DNA of 37,954 nt from JADJVL01 sp039812765. GTDB taxonomy: Bacteria > Acidobacteriota > Holophagae > Holophagales > Holophagaceae. Below the pieces are notes generated by a model. It did not search any database, was not told where the DNA came from, and saw only the letters and a list, made by a program, of their open reading frames with translations. The position numbers and the translations under genes were made by a program. Location of the stretch: contig JBDIBF010000024.1 of assembly GCA_039812765.1 (NCBI GenBank), positions 1 to 37,954 on the forward strand. Direction: 5' to 3'. How positions within the stretch are numbered: the stretch's first letter is position 1; each line of letters opens with the position of its first letter. Shown here piece after piece: positions 32,178-37,954 of this stretch.

Positions 32178-32804
32178 TCAGGCCTCCTGCTTGATCACGA
32201 CGTAGCCGCCCTTGGGGCCGGGGACGGCGCCCTTGATGAGCAGCAGGTTGTTCTCGGCGTCCACCTTGGCGATCTCGAGGTTCCGCACGGTGACCTGCTC
32301 GGCGCCCATGTGCCCGCCCATGCGCATGCCGGGGAAGACGCGGCTGGGATTCGAGGAGCCGCCGATGGAGCCGGGGGCGCGGTGGAACATGGAGCCGTGG
32401 GTGGCGCGGCCGCCCTTGAAGTGGTGGCGCTTCATGACGCCGGCAAAGCCCTTGCCCTTGCTGACGCCGGTGACGTGCACCTTCGCCTTGGGCTCGAACT
32501 CCGCGGCCGTGACGCTGTCGCCCGCCTTGCGGGCATCCCCGGCCTCGACGCGGAACTCGCGGAGGACGCGGAGGGGCGCGACGCCGTGCTTCTCGGCGTG
32601 GCCCTTCTCGGGCTTGGAGGCGCGCTTGCCGCCGACGGGGTCCACGAAGCCGATCTGGATGGCGTCATAGCCTTCCTTGGCGGCGGTCTTGCGCTGGAGC
32701 ACCACGCAGGGTCCGGCCTGGATGACGGTCACCGGGACGACCTGTCCCTGTTCGTTGAAGATCTGGGTCATGCCCAGCTTCTTGCCGATGATTCCCTTGG
32801 ACAT
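32178..32804 (-). CDS. rplC: 50S ribosomal protein L3
   Basis: Early-assembly protein near the peptidyl transferase centre, 208 aa. MSKGIIGKKLGMTQIFNEQG, the loop GVSKGKGFAGVMKRHHFKGG and the segment GSIGGSSNPSRVFPGMRMGG match the family, including the Gln-bearing methylation region neighbourhood. Standard place between rpsJ and rplD. Confidence 0.98.
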   Translation of the reverse strand: MSKGIIGKKLGMTQIFNEQGQVVPVTVIQAGPCVVLQRKTAAKEGYDAIQIGFVDPVGGKRASKPEKGHAEKHGVAPLRVLREFRVEAGDARKAGDSVTAAEFEPKAKVHVTGVSKGKGFAGVMKRHHFKGGRATHGSMFHRAPGSIGGSSNPSRVFPGMRMGGHMGAEQVTVRNLEIAKVDAENNLLLIKGAVPGPKGGYVVIKQEA

Positions 32805-32821
32805 TGTTTATCCCCCTTCCC

Positions 32822-33148
32822 TTACCGGTTGCCCTGGCGGCTGAAGACCTTGATCTCGACGTCGACGCCCGCGGGGAGATCGAGACGCATCAGGGTGTCC
32901 ACCGTGTTCTGGGTGGGGTTGAGGATGTCGAGGAGCCGCTTGTGGGTGCGGATCTCGAACTGGTCCCGGCTCTTCTTGTCCACGTGCGGAGAGCGGTTCA
33001 CCGTGTACTTGCTGATGCGCGTGGGCAGGGGGATGGGACCAGCCACCTGGGCCCCCGTGCGCTTGGCCGTGTCCACGATCTCGCGCGTGGACTGGTCGAG
33101 CAGCCGGTGGTCGAAGGCCCGCAGGCGGATACGGATGTTGTCTTTCAT
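32822..33148 (-). CDS. rpsJ: 30S ribosomal protein S10 (NusE)
   Basis: Small-subunit protein and transcription antitermination/coupling factor (NusB and NusG partner), 108 aa. I set the start at ATG 33148 (MKDNIRIRLRAFDHRLLDQS) with TGGAG upstream; the frame before it has no family match. First gene of the S10 operon, behind a predicted promoter and a structured leader. tuf does not precede it. Confidence 0.97.
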   Translation of the reverse strand: MKDNIRIRLRAFDHRLLDQSTREIVDTAKRTGAQVAGPIPLPTRISKYTVNRSPHVDKKSRDQFEIRTHKRLLDILNPTQNTVDTLMRLDLPAGVDVEIKVFSRQGNR

Positions 33149-33214
33149 GCTCACTCCATTGGGACGGACGGGCCGTCCATAGACGTGGGGCGCTGGCCGC
33201 CCAACCTGGTTGAT

Positions 33215-33249
33215 GCCCCCGTGCGGGGGCGGGCCGCCCCCAAGGGGGC
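33215..33249 (-). promoter_or_regulatory. tandem leader hairpins of the S10 operon
   Basis: GCCCCC-GTGC-GGGGGC (33215-33230) and GCCCC-CAAG-GGGGC (33236-33249), read on either strand as two adjacent very stable hairpins. They fall in the first 40 nt of the predicted rpsJ transcript (start near 33254), where ribosomal protein feedback elements are often found. Confidence 0.5.
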
Positions 33250-33260
33250 AGGGACTGACC

Positions 33261-33289
33261 AGCATAGCAAAGACCGCCGGAATCACCAA
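33261..33289 (-). promoter_or_regulatory. candidate promoter of the S10 operon
   Basis: On the minus strand TTGGTG (33289-33284), a 17-base spacer and TATGCT (33266-33261). An A-tract of six (33298-33293) lies just upstream of the -35 box at about -39 to -44, placed like the proximal half of an UP element for the alpha C-terminal domain. Predicted start near 33254, leader about 106 nt. Confidence 0.6.
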
Positions 33290-33452
33290 TGGTTTTTTCT
33301 GGGCCCGGCGGCCTGGAGTCCCGGCCCCGGGAAGGGGGACCGGTGGAACGTATGAGGAGGCCGTCCTGCCTGGCCTCGCCCCGGGGAGGGGCTGGAACTG
33401 CGGGGTGGGTCTTCAGGGCTTCGGCGGAGGCCTGGCACCCGGAGCAGAAAGC

Positions 33453-35561
33453 CTACTTGGCGCCCTTGGCCTTGGCGATGATCTCCTCGGCCACGTTTCG
33501 GGGCGCTTCCTCGTAGTGGGAGAACTGCATGGTGTAGGAGGCCCGTCCCTGGGTCATGGACCGCAGGGTCGTGGAGTAGGCGAACATCTCTGCGAGGGGC
33601 ACCTTGGCGGTGACGATCTTGGAGCCGCTGCGGTCCTCCATGTTCTCGATGCGGCCGCGGCGGCTGTTGAGGTTGCCGATCACGTCGCCCATGTAGTCCT
33701 CGGGCGTCTCCACCTCGACGGCCATGATCGGCTCGAGGATCACGGGGCCGGCCTTCTCGCAGCCGGACTTGAAGCCCATGGAGCCCGCGATCTTGAAGGC
33801 CATCTCGTTGGAGTCCACGTCATGGTAGCTGCCGTCGTAGATGGTGACCTTCACGTCCACCACCGGGTAGCCGGCGAGCACGCCGCTCTCCATGGCCTCC
33901 TGGATGCCCTGGTCCGTGGGCTTGATGTATTCCTTCGGGACCACGCCGCCCTTGATCTCGTTGATGAACTCGTAGCCCTTGCCCGGCTCGTTGGGCTCGA
34001 CGATGAGCTTGACGTGGCCGTACTGGCCGCGGCCGCCGGACTGGCGGACGAACTTGCCCTCGGACTCGACGCGCTTGCGGATGGTCTCGCGGTAGGCCAC
34101 CTGGGGCTTGCCAACGTTGGCCTCCACCTTGAACTCGCGCATCATGCGGTCGACGATGATCTCGAGGTGAAGCTCGCCCATGCCGGCGATGATGGTCTGG
34201 TTCGTCTCCGGGTCGGTCTTCACCTTGAAGGTGGGATCCTCCTGGGCCAGGCGGCTGAGGGCGATGCCCATCTTCTCCTGGTCGGCCTTGGTCTTAGGCT
34301 CGATGGCCACCGTGATCACGGGGTCCGGGAAGTCCATGGACTCGAGGATGACGGGGTGGTTCTCGTCGCAGATGGTCTGGCCCGTGAGGACGTCCTTCAG
34401 GCCCACCGCGGCGCCGATGTCGCCGGTGCGGACCTCGGTGATGTCCTCGCGCTTGTTGGCGTGCATCTGCAGGAGGCGGCCGATGCGCTCCTTGCGGCCC
34501 TTGGACGCGTTGTAGACGCCGGAGCCGGCCTCGAGCACGCCCGAGTAGCAGCGGATGAAGGCGAGGGAGCCGACGAAGGGGTCGGCCATGATCTTGAAGA
34601 TCAGGGCGCTGAAGGGCTCGCTGTCGTCGGCCTTGCGTTCGACCTCGTTGCCGTCCATGTCCGTGCCCTTGATGGCCGGGATGTCGAGGGGCGAGGGCAT
34701 GTAGGAGACGACGGCGTCGAGCATGGGCTGCACGCCCTTGTTCTTGAAGGCGGAGCCACAGGTCATCGGCGTGAAGGCCAGGCTCACGCAGCCCTTGCGG
34801 AGGCCCTCGCGGATCTCGGCCTCGGTGAGGTCCTCCCCGCCGAGGTACTTCTCCATCAGGGTCTCGTCGGTCTCGGCGACCATCTCGATCATCTTCTCGC
34901 GCCACTCCTGGGCGGTCTCCACGAGGTCCGCGGGGATGTCGCCGTAGATGACCTTGAAGCCCTTGTCCCCCTCCTCGTGGGTGAGGGCCTTCATGAGCAC
35001 GAGGTCCACCACGCCCTTGAAGTGCTCCTCGGCGCCGATGGGGATCTGGATCGGGCAGGGCCTGGCGTTGAGGCGGGTCTTCATCATCTCGACCACGCGG
35101 AAGAAGTCCGCACCCACGCGGTCCATCTTGTTGACGAAGGCGAGGCGGGGCACGCCGTACTTGTCGGCCTGGCGCCAGACCGTCTCGGACTGGGGCTGGA
35201 CGCCGCCCACGGCGCAGAACACGGCGCAGGCGCCGTCCAGGACGCGCAGGCTGCGCTCCACCTCGGCCGTGAAGTCGACGTGGCCGGGGGTGTCGATGAT
35301 GTTGATGCGGTGCTCGACGTCCTTCAGCTGGCCGGTCTGGGGGGTCCAGACGGCGGTGATGGCGGCCGAGGTGATGGTGATGCCGCGCTCCTGCTCCTGG
35401 ACCATCCAGTCGGTGGTCGCAGCGCCCTCATGCACCTCGCCGATCTTGTGGATCTTGCCGGTGTAATAGAGGATGCGCTCCGTCGTCGTCGTCTTGCCCG
35501 CGTCGATGTGGGCCATGATGCCGATGTTGCGGTATCGCTCAAGGGGTGTGGTGCGGGCCAC
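33453..35561 (-). CDS. fusA: translation elongation factor G (GTG start)
   Basis: Ribosomal translocase GTPase, 702 aa. G1 is AHIDAGKTTTTE (17-28), G3 DTPGHVDF and G4 NKMD. Domain IV is seen in GRGQYGHVKLIVEPNEPGKG and domain V in the end region SRRGRIENMEDRSGSKIV. The start is GTG 35561 (ARTTPLERYRNIGIMAHIDA), with GGAGG five bases upstream; the longer frame is not family-like. It follows rpsG after 117 bp that contain a 19-bp hairpin. The promoter of the S10 operon lies behind it. Confidence 0.98.
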   Translation of the reverse strand: MARTTPLERYRNIGIMAHIDAGKTTTTERILYYTGKIHKIGEVHEGAATTDWMVQEQERGITITSAAITAVWTPQTGQLKDVEHRINIIDTPGHVDFTAEVERSLRVLDGACAVFCAVGGVQPQSETVWRQADKYGVPRLAFVNKMDRVGADFFRVVEMMKTRLNARPCPIQIPIGAEEHFKGVVDLVLMKALTHEEGDKGFKVIYGDIPADLVETAQEWREKMIEMVAETDETLMEKYLGGEDLTEAEIREGLRKGCVSLAFTPMTCGSAFKNKGVQPMLDAVVSYMPSPLDIPAIKGTDMDGNEVERKADDSEPFSALIFKIMADPFVGSLAFIRCYSGVLEAGSGVYNASKGRKERIGRLLQMHANKREDITEVRTGDIGAAVGLKDVLTGQTICDENHPVILESMDFPDPVITVAIEPKTKADQEKMGIALSRLAQEDPTFKVKTDPETNQTIIAGMGELHLEIIVDRMMREFKVEANVGKPQVAYRETIRKRVESEGKFVRQSGGRGQYGHVKLIVEPNEPGKGYEFINEIKGGVVPKEYIKPTDQGIQEAMESGVLAGYPVVDVKVTIYDGSYHDVDSNEMAFKIAGSMGFKSGCEKAGPVILEPIMAVEVETPEDYMGDVIGNLNSRRGRIENMEDRSGSKIVTAKVPLAEMFAYSTTLRSMTQGRASYTMQFSHYEEAPRNVAEEIIAKAKGAK

Positions 35562-35628
35562 GGCGGCCTCCAGGAGGTGTTGCGCGGTTCGGTTCGGAAA
35601 GAGCTCGGTCGTTCTTGTCTGCCTGCCG

Positions 35629-35670
35629 CACCGCAAAGAGGGGCCGCGCCCGCGGCCCCTCTTTGCGGTG
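35629..35670 (-). promoter_or_regulatory. 19-bp perfect hairpin between rpsG and fusA
   Basis: The arms at 35629-35647 and 35652-35670 are exact reverse complements (19 of 19) around a four-base loop. It begins eight bases past the rpsG stop codon. No U-tract follows on the minus strand (next bases CGGCAGGCAG), so it is not a standard intrinsic terminator. It may be a partial terminator, an RNase III-type processing site or an mRNA stabiliser. Confidence 0.7.
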
Positions 35671-35678
35671 GAAGGCGA

Positions 35679-36149
35679 TTACCAGCGGAAGTGCGCGAAG
35701 GCCTTGTTGGCCTCGGCCATCTTGTGGACGTCGTCCTTCTTCTTGATGGCGGCGCCGCGGAAGTTCATGGCGTCGAGGATCTCGCCCGCCAGCTTGTCGC
35801 GCATGGTGCGCTCGCCGCGGGAGGCGGAGTAGGTCTTCAGCCAGCGCATCGCCAGGGACACACGGCGGTTCTGGGGGACCTCCACGGGCACCTGGTAGGT
35901 GGCGCCGCCCACGCGGCGGGACTTCACCTCCACCGCGGGCTTGATGTTGTTCAGGGCCTTGGTGAAGGCCTCGAGGGCCTCCTCGCCGCTCTTCTTGGAG
36001 ACGATCTCGAGGGCCCCGTAGACGATGCGCTCGGCGGTGGACTTCTTGCCGCGCTCCATGAGGATGTTCACGAACTTGGAAACAAGCAGGCTGTTGTAGA
36101 CGGGATCCGGAAGGATCTCGCGCTTGGGAGGGGTGGAACGGCGGGACAT
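35679..36149 (-). CDS. rpsG: 30S ribosomal protein S7
   Basis: Primary binder of the 16S 3' major domain, 156 aa; in Escherichia coli also the str operon repressor. MSRRSTPPKREILPDPVYNS, the loop GGATYQVPVEVPQNRRVSLA and the C-terminal EANKAFAHFRW are conserved. It lies 14 bases after rpsL, so the classical S7 target between rpsL and rpsG is too short here to fold as in E. coli. Confidence 0.98.
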   Translation of the reverse strand: MSRRSTPPKREILPDPVYNSLLVSKFVNILMERGKKSTAERIVYGALEIVSKKSGEEALEAFTKALNNIKPAVEVKSRRVGGATYQVPVEVPQNRRVSLAMRWLKTYSASRGERTMRDKLAGEILDAMNFRGAAIKKKDDVHKMAEANKAFAHFRW

Positions 36150-36163
36150 GGTTCAGTTCCTCC

Positions 36164-36556
36164 TTACTTCTTCGGAGCCGCGCCGGCCTTGGGCCGCTTC
36201 GCGCCGTACTTGGAACGGGACTGGTTGCGGCCCGCGACGCCCGTGGCGTCGAGGGTGCCGCGCACCACGTGGTAGCGCACGCCGGGGAGGTCCTTCACGC
36301 GGCCACCACGGATGAGCACGATGCTGTGCTCCTGCAGGTTATGACCGACGCCCGGGATGTACGTGGTGCACTCGATGCCGTTGGTGAGTCGCACACGGGC
36401 CACTTTTCGGAGCGCCGAGTTCGGCTTCTTGGGTGTGGTGGTGAAGACGCGGGTGCACACGCCGCGCTTCTGCGGGCAGGCGTCGAGCGCGGGGCTCTTG
36501 GTCTTGTTGGTGAAGGTCTTCCGCCCGAGACGGATGAGCTGATTGATGGTAGGCAC
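36164..36556 (-). CDS. rpsL: 30S ribosomal protein S12 (GTG start)
   Basis: Decoding-centre protein, 130 aa, first gene of the str operon. PTINQLIRLGRKTFTNKTKS at the start and PKKPNSALRKVARVRL, GGRVKDLPGVRYHVVRG follow; K43/K44 and K88 are wild type for streptomycin sensitivity, and D89 is the usual methylthiolation site. The start is GTG 36556, preceded by AGGAGG five bases upstream. The longer frame from 36646 is not family-like. Confidence 0.98.
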   Translation of the reverse strand: MPTINQLIRLGRKTFTNKTKSPALDACPQKRGVCTRVFTTTPKKPNSALRKVARVRLTNGIECTTYIPGVGHNLQEHSIVLIRGGRVKDLPGVRYHVVRGTLDATGVAGRNQSRSKYGAKRPKAGAAPKK

Positions 36557-36695
36557 ACCATCCTCCTGGAAAGGCCGCCCGGAATGGGTCCCCCGGGGAT
36601 CCGGGGTCTCGGCCTGGACCCGAGAGGTCGGAAGGGAGGCCCCCACGACGTCGGGTGGATGAACGATCAGGCCCTGGACAGGGCCGGAACCTCCA

Positions 36696-36723
36696 ACCTT
36701 ACCAGGACCCGCCGGCGCGTCAA
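36696..36723 (-). promoter_or_regulatory. candidate promoter of the str operon (rpsL)
   Basis: On the minus strand TTGACG (36723-36718), 16 bases, then TAAGGT (36701-36696). The -35 box directly follows the TGA stop of the fmdB-like gene. Predicted start near 36689, giving a 130-nt leader that begins with a GGCCCTG/CAGGGCC hairpin (36670-36685). Confidence 0.5.
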
Positions 36724-37032
36724 TCAGCTATTGCTGGCCGCGGACCCTTCTCCGACGGGGGCGTGGCACGCGCAACCCCCGCCGCAGGCTCGCGCGGCTG
36801 GCTCGGACGTCTCCGCAACGGCCGTCGCGGCCGACCCGGAGGGAGCCTCCCCGCCGTAGCCGCTGGCGTACCACCCGCCTCCGGACAGCACGAAGGCCGT
36901 CCTTGACAGGCGCCTCCTCATCGCGCCCGGCTCGCGGCAGGCCGGACACTCGTGCGACTCCGGGGCGTCCAGACGTTCCAGGCGTTCTTCCTGGACGCCG
37001 CACGACGCACAGGCGTACTCGTAGATGGGCAT
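36724..37032 (-). CDS. FmdB-like zinc ribbon protein
   Basis: Small 102-aa protein of the FmdB/CxxC zinc-ribbon family. MPIYEYACASCG is the family start, with zinc ligand pairs C8/C11 and C29/C32 (CPAC). Residues 40-80 are Gly/Ser/Ala-rich and probably disordered. The end has a second cluster, C83, C87, C89 and H90 (ACGGGCACH), which could bind another metal. The role of the family is unsettled; it has been linked to regulation of formamidase/amide use in Methylophilus. It is located just upstream of rpsL on the same strand and divergent from the rfaE2-type gene. Its leader contains a tRNA-like element. Confidence 0.9.
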   Translation of the reverse strand: MPIYEYACASCGVQEERLERLDAPESHECPACREPGAMRRRLSRTAFVLSGGGWYASGYGGEAPSGSAATAVAETSEPAARACGGGCACHAPVGEGSAASNS

Positions 37033-37049
37033 ACTGGCTGACCTCGCAT

Positions 37050-37105
37050 TGAAGGAACCGGGAGTCGAACCCGGGGACCGGTATTCTAAGGCATGTCCCT
37101 CCTTC
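37050..37105 (-). other. tRNA-like T-arm and acceptor element (remnant or structured leader)
   Basis: On the minus strand, 37074-37058 is a perfect tRNA T-arm: stem CCGGG/CCCGG and loop TTCGACT with the invariant TTC and A. It is followed at once by TTCCTTC and a discriminator-like A (37057-37050). GAAGGAG at 37105-37099 can pair with TTCCTTC (six Watson-Crick pairs and one wobble). Only 24 bases lie between, so there is no normal D-arm and no full tRNA gene. CCA is not encoded. It overlaps the start codon of the divergent gene at 37093. Confidence 0.45.
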
Positions 37106-37590
37106 CAGAGCTTCCCGGCTACTACGAGAACGTCCAGGCGTTCCAGGAGAAAGGCCCGCCCAGGAAAGGCAAACTCGTGTTCACCAACGGCTGCTTCGAC
37201 TTGCTGCATCCAGGGCACGTCCAGTACCTCGAGGACGCTCGGGCACTGGGGGACCTGCTGGTGGTCGGACTGAACAGCGACGCATCCGTGGCGCGCCTGA
37301 AAGGGCCGTCCCGCCCCCTGCAGGACCAGTGGTCGCGGGCACGGATCCTCCTCGGCCTCCGCAGCGTGGACGCCGTGGTCCTGTTCCCTGAGGACACACC
37401 CCTCGACCTCATCACGGCCTTGCGCCCCGACGTCCTCGTGAAGGGAGGGGACTACCGGCCCGAGGACGTCGTGGGACGGGAAGTCGTCGAGACCGGGGGA
37501 GGGCGCCTGGTCCTGCTTCCCTTCCTGCCTGGACACAGCACCTCGACCCTCGAGGCGCGGATCAAGCACGGCCGAGGGGTGCTGGGCTGA
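37093..37590 (+). CDS. rfaE2: D-glycero-beta-D-manno-heptose 1-phosphate adenylyltransferase (stand-alone RfaE2/HldE C-domain)
   Basis: Nucleotidyltransferase of 165 aa that transfers AMP from ATP to heptose 1-phosphate in the ADP-heptose branch of LPS inner-core synthesis. Motifs: FTNGCFDLLHPGHVQYLEDA (30-49) with HxGH at 39-42, the central GLNSDASVARLKGPSRPL, and VKGGDYRPEDVVGREVV. It is separate from the kinase domain (RfaE1), which is not in the window. The only possible start is ATG 37093, because TAA lies two codons upstream; the RBS is weak (TAAGG almost touching the ATG). The C-terminal EGYSTT-like motif reads GHSTSTLEARI. Other cytidylyltransferase-fold roles are less likely. Confidence 0.9.
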   Translation: MSLLPELPGYYENVQAFQEKGPPRKGKLVFTNGCFDLLHPGHVQYLEDARALGDLLVVGLNSDASVARLKGPSRPLQDQWSRARILLGLRSVDAVVLFPEDTPLDLITALRPDVLVKGGDYRPEDVVGREVVETGGGRLVLLPFLPGHSTSTLEARIKHGRGVLG

Positions 37591-37845
37591 CACCTCCCGG
37601 AACCCCGACAAATTGATCAAGCCTTTAAGTGCACCCTTTTAATCGACCCTAAATCATTAATATAACAATGTAACTTCATCAACCCCTGGGGGCCGGCGCC
37701 GCATGACGATATTGGTATAGAGATTGCCATTCCCGCGCGAGGCGATATTTATTTGTCGTGGCGGGAACCTTTTGCGATGATTCCCTTCAACCCATTTCTC
37801 ACCCGCCGGGGCAGCACCCCGGTCCTTGGTGTGCCAGGAGGCCCC
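37591..37845 (+). other. AT-rich intergenic control region
   Basis: 255 bp whose first part (about 37605-37780) is clearly more AT-rich than the rest of the window. It holds the palindrome TTGATCAA (37613-37620), a TATAAC box (37661-37666), a sigma-54-type promoter (37712-37727), an inverted repeat TTCCCGC/GCGGGAA (37730-37736 and 37761-37767), and two hairpins close to the next start codon: CCGGGG-CAGCA-CCCCGG (37806-37822) and CTTGG/CCAGG (37825-37838), the latter touching the ribosome binding site. No gene is seen inside. Confidence 0.55.
37712..37727 (+). promoter_or_regulatory. candidate sigma-54 promoter
   Basis: TTGGTATAGAGATTGC: the GG of TTGG and the GC of TTGC are separated by exactly 10 bases, as required for -24/-12 promoters (consensus YTGGCACGRNNNTTGCW). 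The predicted start is near 37739, about 107 nt before the ATG. TTGATCAA, about 95 bp upstream of it, is in the range of enhancer-binding protein sites. Confidence 0.5.
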
Positions 37846-37954
37846 ATGAACCGTCAGATTCTCCGCACCGCAGCCGGGATCGGCTCCCTTTCGGCGCTCG
37901 CGCTGGTGATGGTGGCGTGCGGCGGCAGCAGCTCGTCGGCGCCGCAGCAGCCGG
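37846..37954 (+). CDS. putative lipoprotein (3' end outside window)
   Basis: Only the first 36 codons are visible. MNRQILRTAAGIGSLSALAL is a signal peptide ending in the lipobox MVAC, with the lipid-attachment Cys at residue 25, followed by GGSSSSAPQQP, a typical flexible linker. CAGGAGG lies five bases before ATG 37846, a strong RBS that may be partly covered by a hairpin. The mature domain is beyond the window, so the function is unknown. It is downstream of the sigma-54-like promoter. Confidence 0.8.
   Translation, partial: MNRQILRTAAGIGSLSALALVMVACGGSSSSAPQQP

Larger units (their letters stand above)
33149..33452 (-). other. fusA-rpsJ spacer (S10 operon control region)
   Basis: 304-bp non-coding stretch where many bacteria carry tuf. 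It contains the S10 promoter (33261-33289), an A-tract (33293-33298) and two leader hairpins (33215-33249). The part nearest fusA (33300-33452) is GC-rich. It has inverted-repeat character (CCCCGG repeats) but no clear U-tract terminator on the minus strand. Confidence 0.6.

Noticed and set aside
33291..33300. Intrinsic terminator of fusA using the T6 run at 33293-33298
   Set aside because: The T-run is on the plus strand, where no gene needs it. On the minus strand it is an A-tract upstream of the -35 box and fits an UP element better.
37050..37125. A complete functional tRNA gene on the minus strand
   Set aside because: Although the T-arm is perfect, no D-arm or paired anticodon stem can be formed at the right distances, and the region is coding for the rfaE2-type protein. 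Only a tRNA-like element is supported.
37600..37845. A cyclic-di-GMP or other known riboswitch in the lipoprotein leader
   Set aside because: I looked for the GEMM core and other familiar conserved cores and found none; only simple inverted repeats are visible.
1..37954. CRISPR arrays, insertion sequences, prophage genes, toxin-antitoxin or other defence systems
   Set aside because: No regularly spaced repeats, transposase or integrase motifs, inverted-repeat ends with target duplications, or recognisable defence genes were seen. The gene content is mainly housekeeping.

Overview
The window is a GC-rich chromosomal segment from a Gram-negative-type bacterium. It carries two lipoproteins, a heptose-1-phosphate adenylyltransferase typical of LPS synthesis, and a complete str-S10-spc-alpha ribosomal protein supercluster. 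The protein styles (a Ser/Thr kinase fused to a universal stress domain, an acyl-CoA desaturase with a coiled-coil tail, large unknown lipoproteins) suggest an Acidobacteriota member, perhaps of the Holophagae (Geothrix/Holophaga-like). That placement is inference from memory of protein families, not from a search.

Left part (1-16.2 kb): ordinary metabolic and accessory genes in short runs. They are the start of hflX (minus, cut by the window edge), two unrecognised genes (plus), and a minus run lpdA - 71-aa orf - tfoX-like. A Delta9-type desaturase lies divergent to a plus run (dicarboxylate/amino-acid symporter - HAD phosphatase - moaC), followed by a LysM/M23 peptidase, a 617-aa unknown lipoprotein, a purine nucleoside phosphorylase and a DUF456 membrane protein. 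A minus run follows, transcribed as metallophosphoesterase - Ser/Thr kinase/Usp fusion - DUF3810 protein. The first two are separated by one base, so they look like a signalling unit.

Middle (16.2-18.5 kb): a 520-bp divergent intergenic region, an MHS-family MFS transporter with an extra soluble domain, and a symmetric hairpin that can terminate transcription from both sides.

Right part (18.5-36.6 kb, all minus, transcribed right to left): rpsL rpsG fusA / rpsJ rplC rplD rplW rplB rpsS rplV rpsC rplP rpmC rpsQ rplN rplX rplE rpsN rpsH rplF rplR rpsE rpmD rplO secY adk infA rpmJ rpsM rpsK rpsD rpoA rplQ. tuf is absent between fusA and rpsJ, and map is absent between adk and infA. Promoters can be proposed in front of rpsL and rpsJ. 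Strong hairpins without U-tracts sit directly behind rpsG, rplW and rplX and may divide or tune the long transcript. infA uses TTG, and rpsL and fusA use GTG start codons.

Far right: an FmdB-like zinc-ribbon gene (minus) is divergent from a stand-alone rfaE2-type gene (plus), with a tRNA-like T-arm/acceptor element between them. The last 340 bases hold the most AT-rich stretch of the window. It contains a good match to a sigma-54 promoter ahead of a lipoprotein gene that runs off the end.

I see no CRISPR array, insertion sequence, prophage or defence island. The most unusual signals are regulatory or architectural rather than a new multi-gene system.
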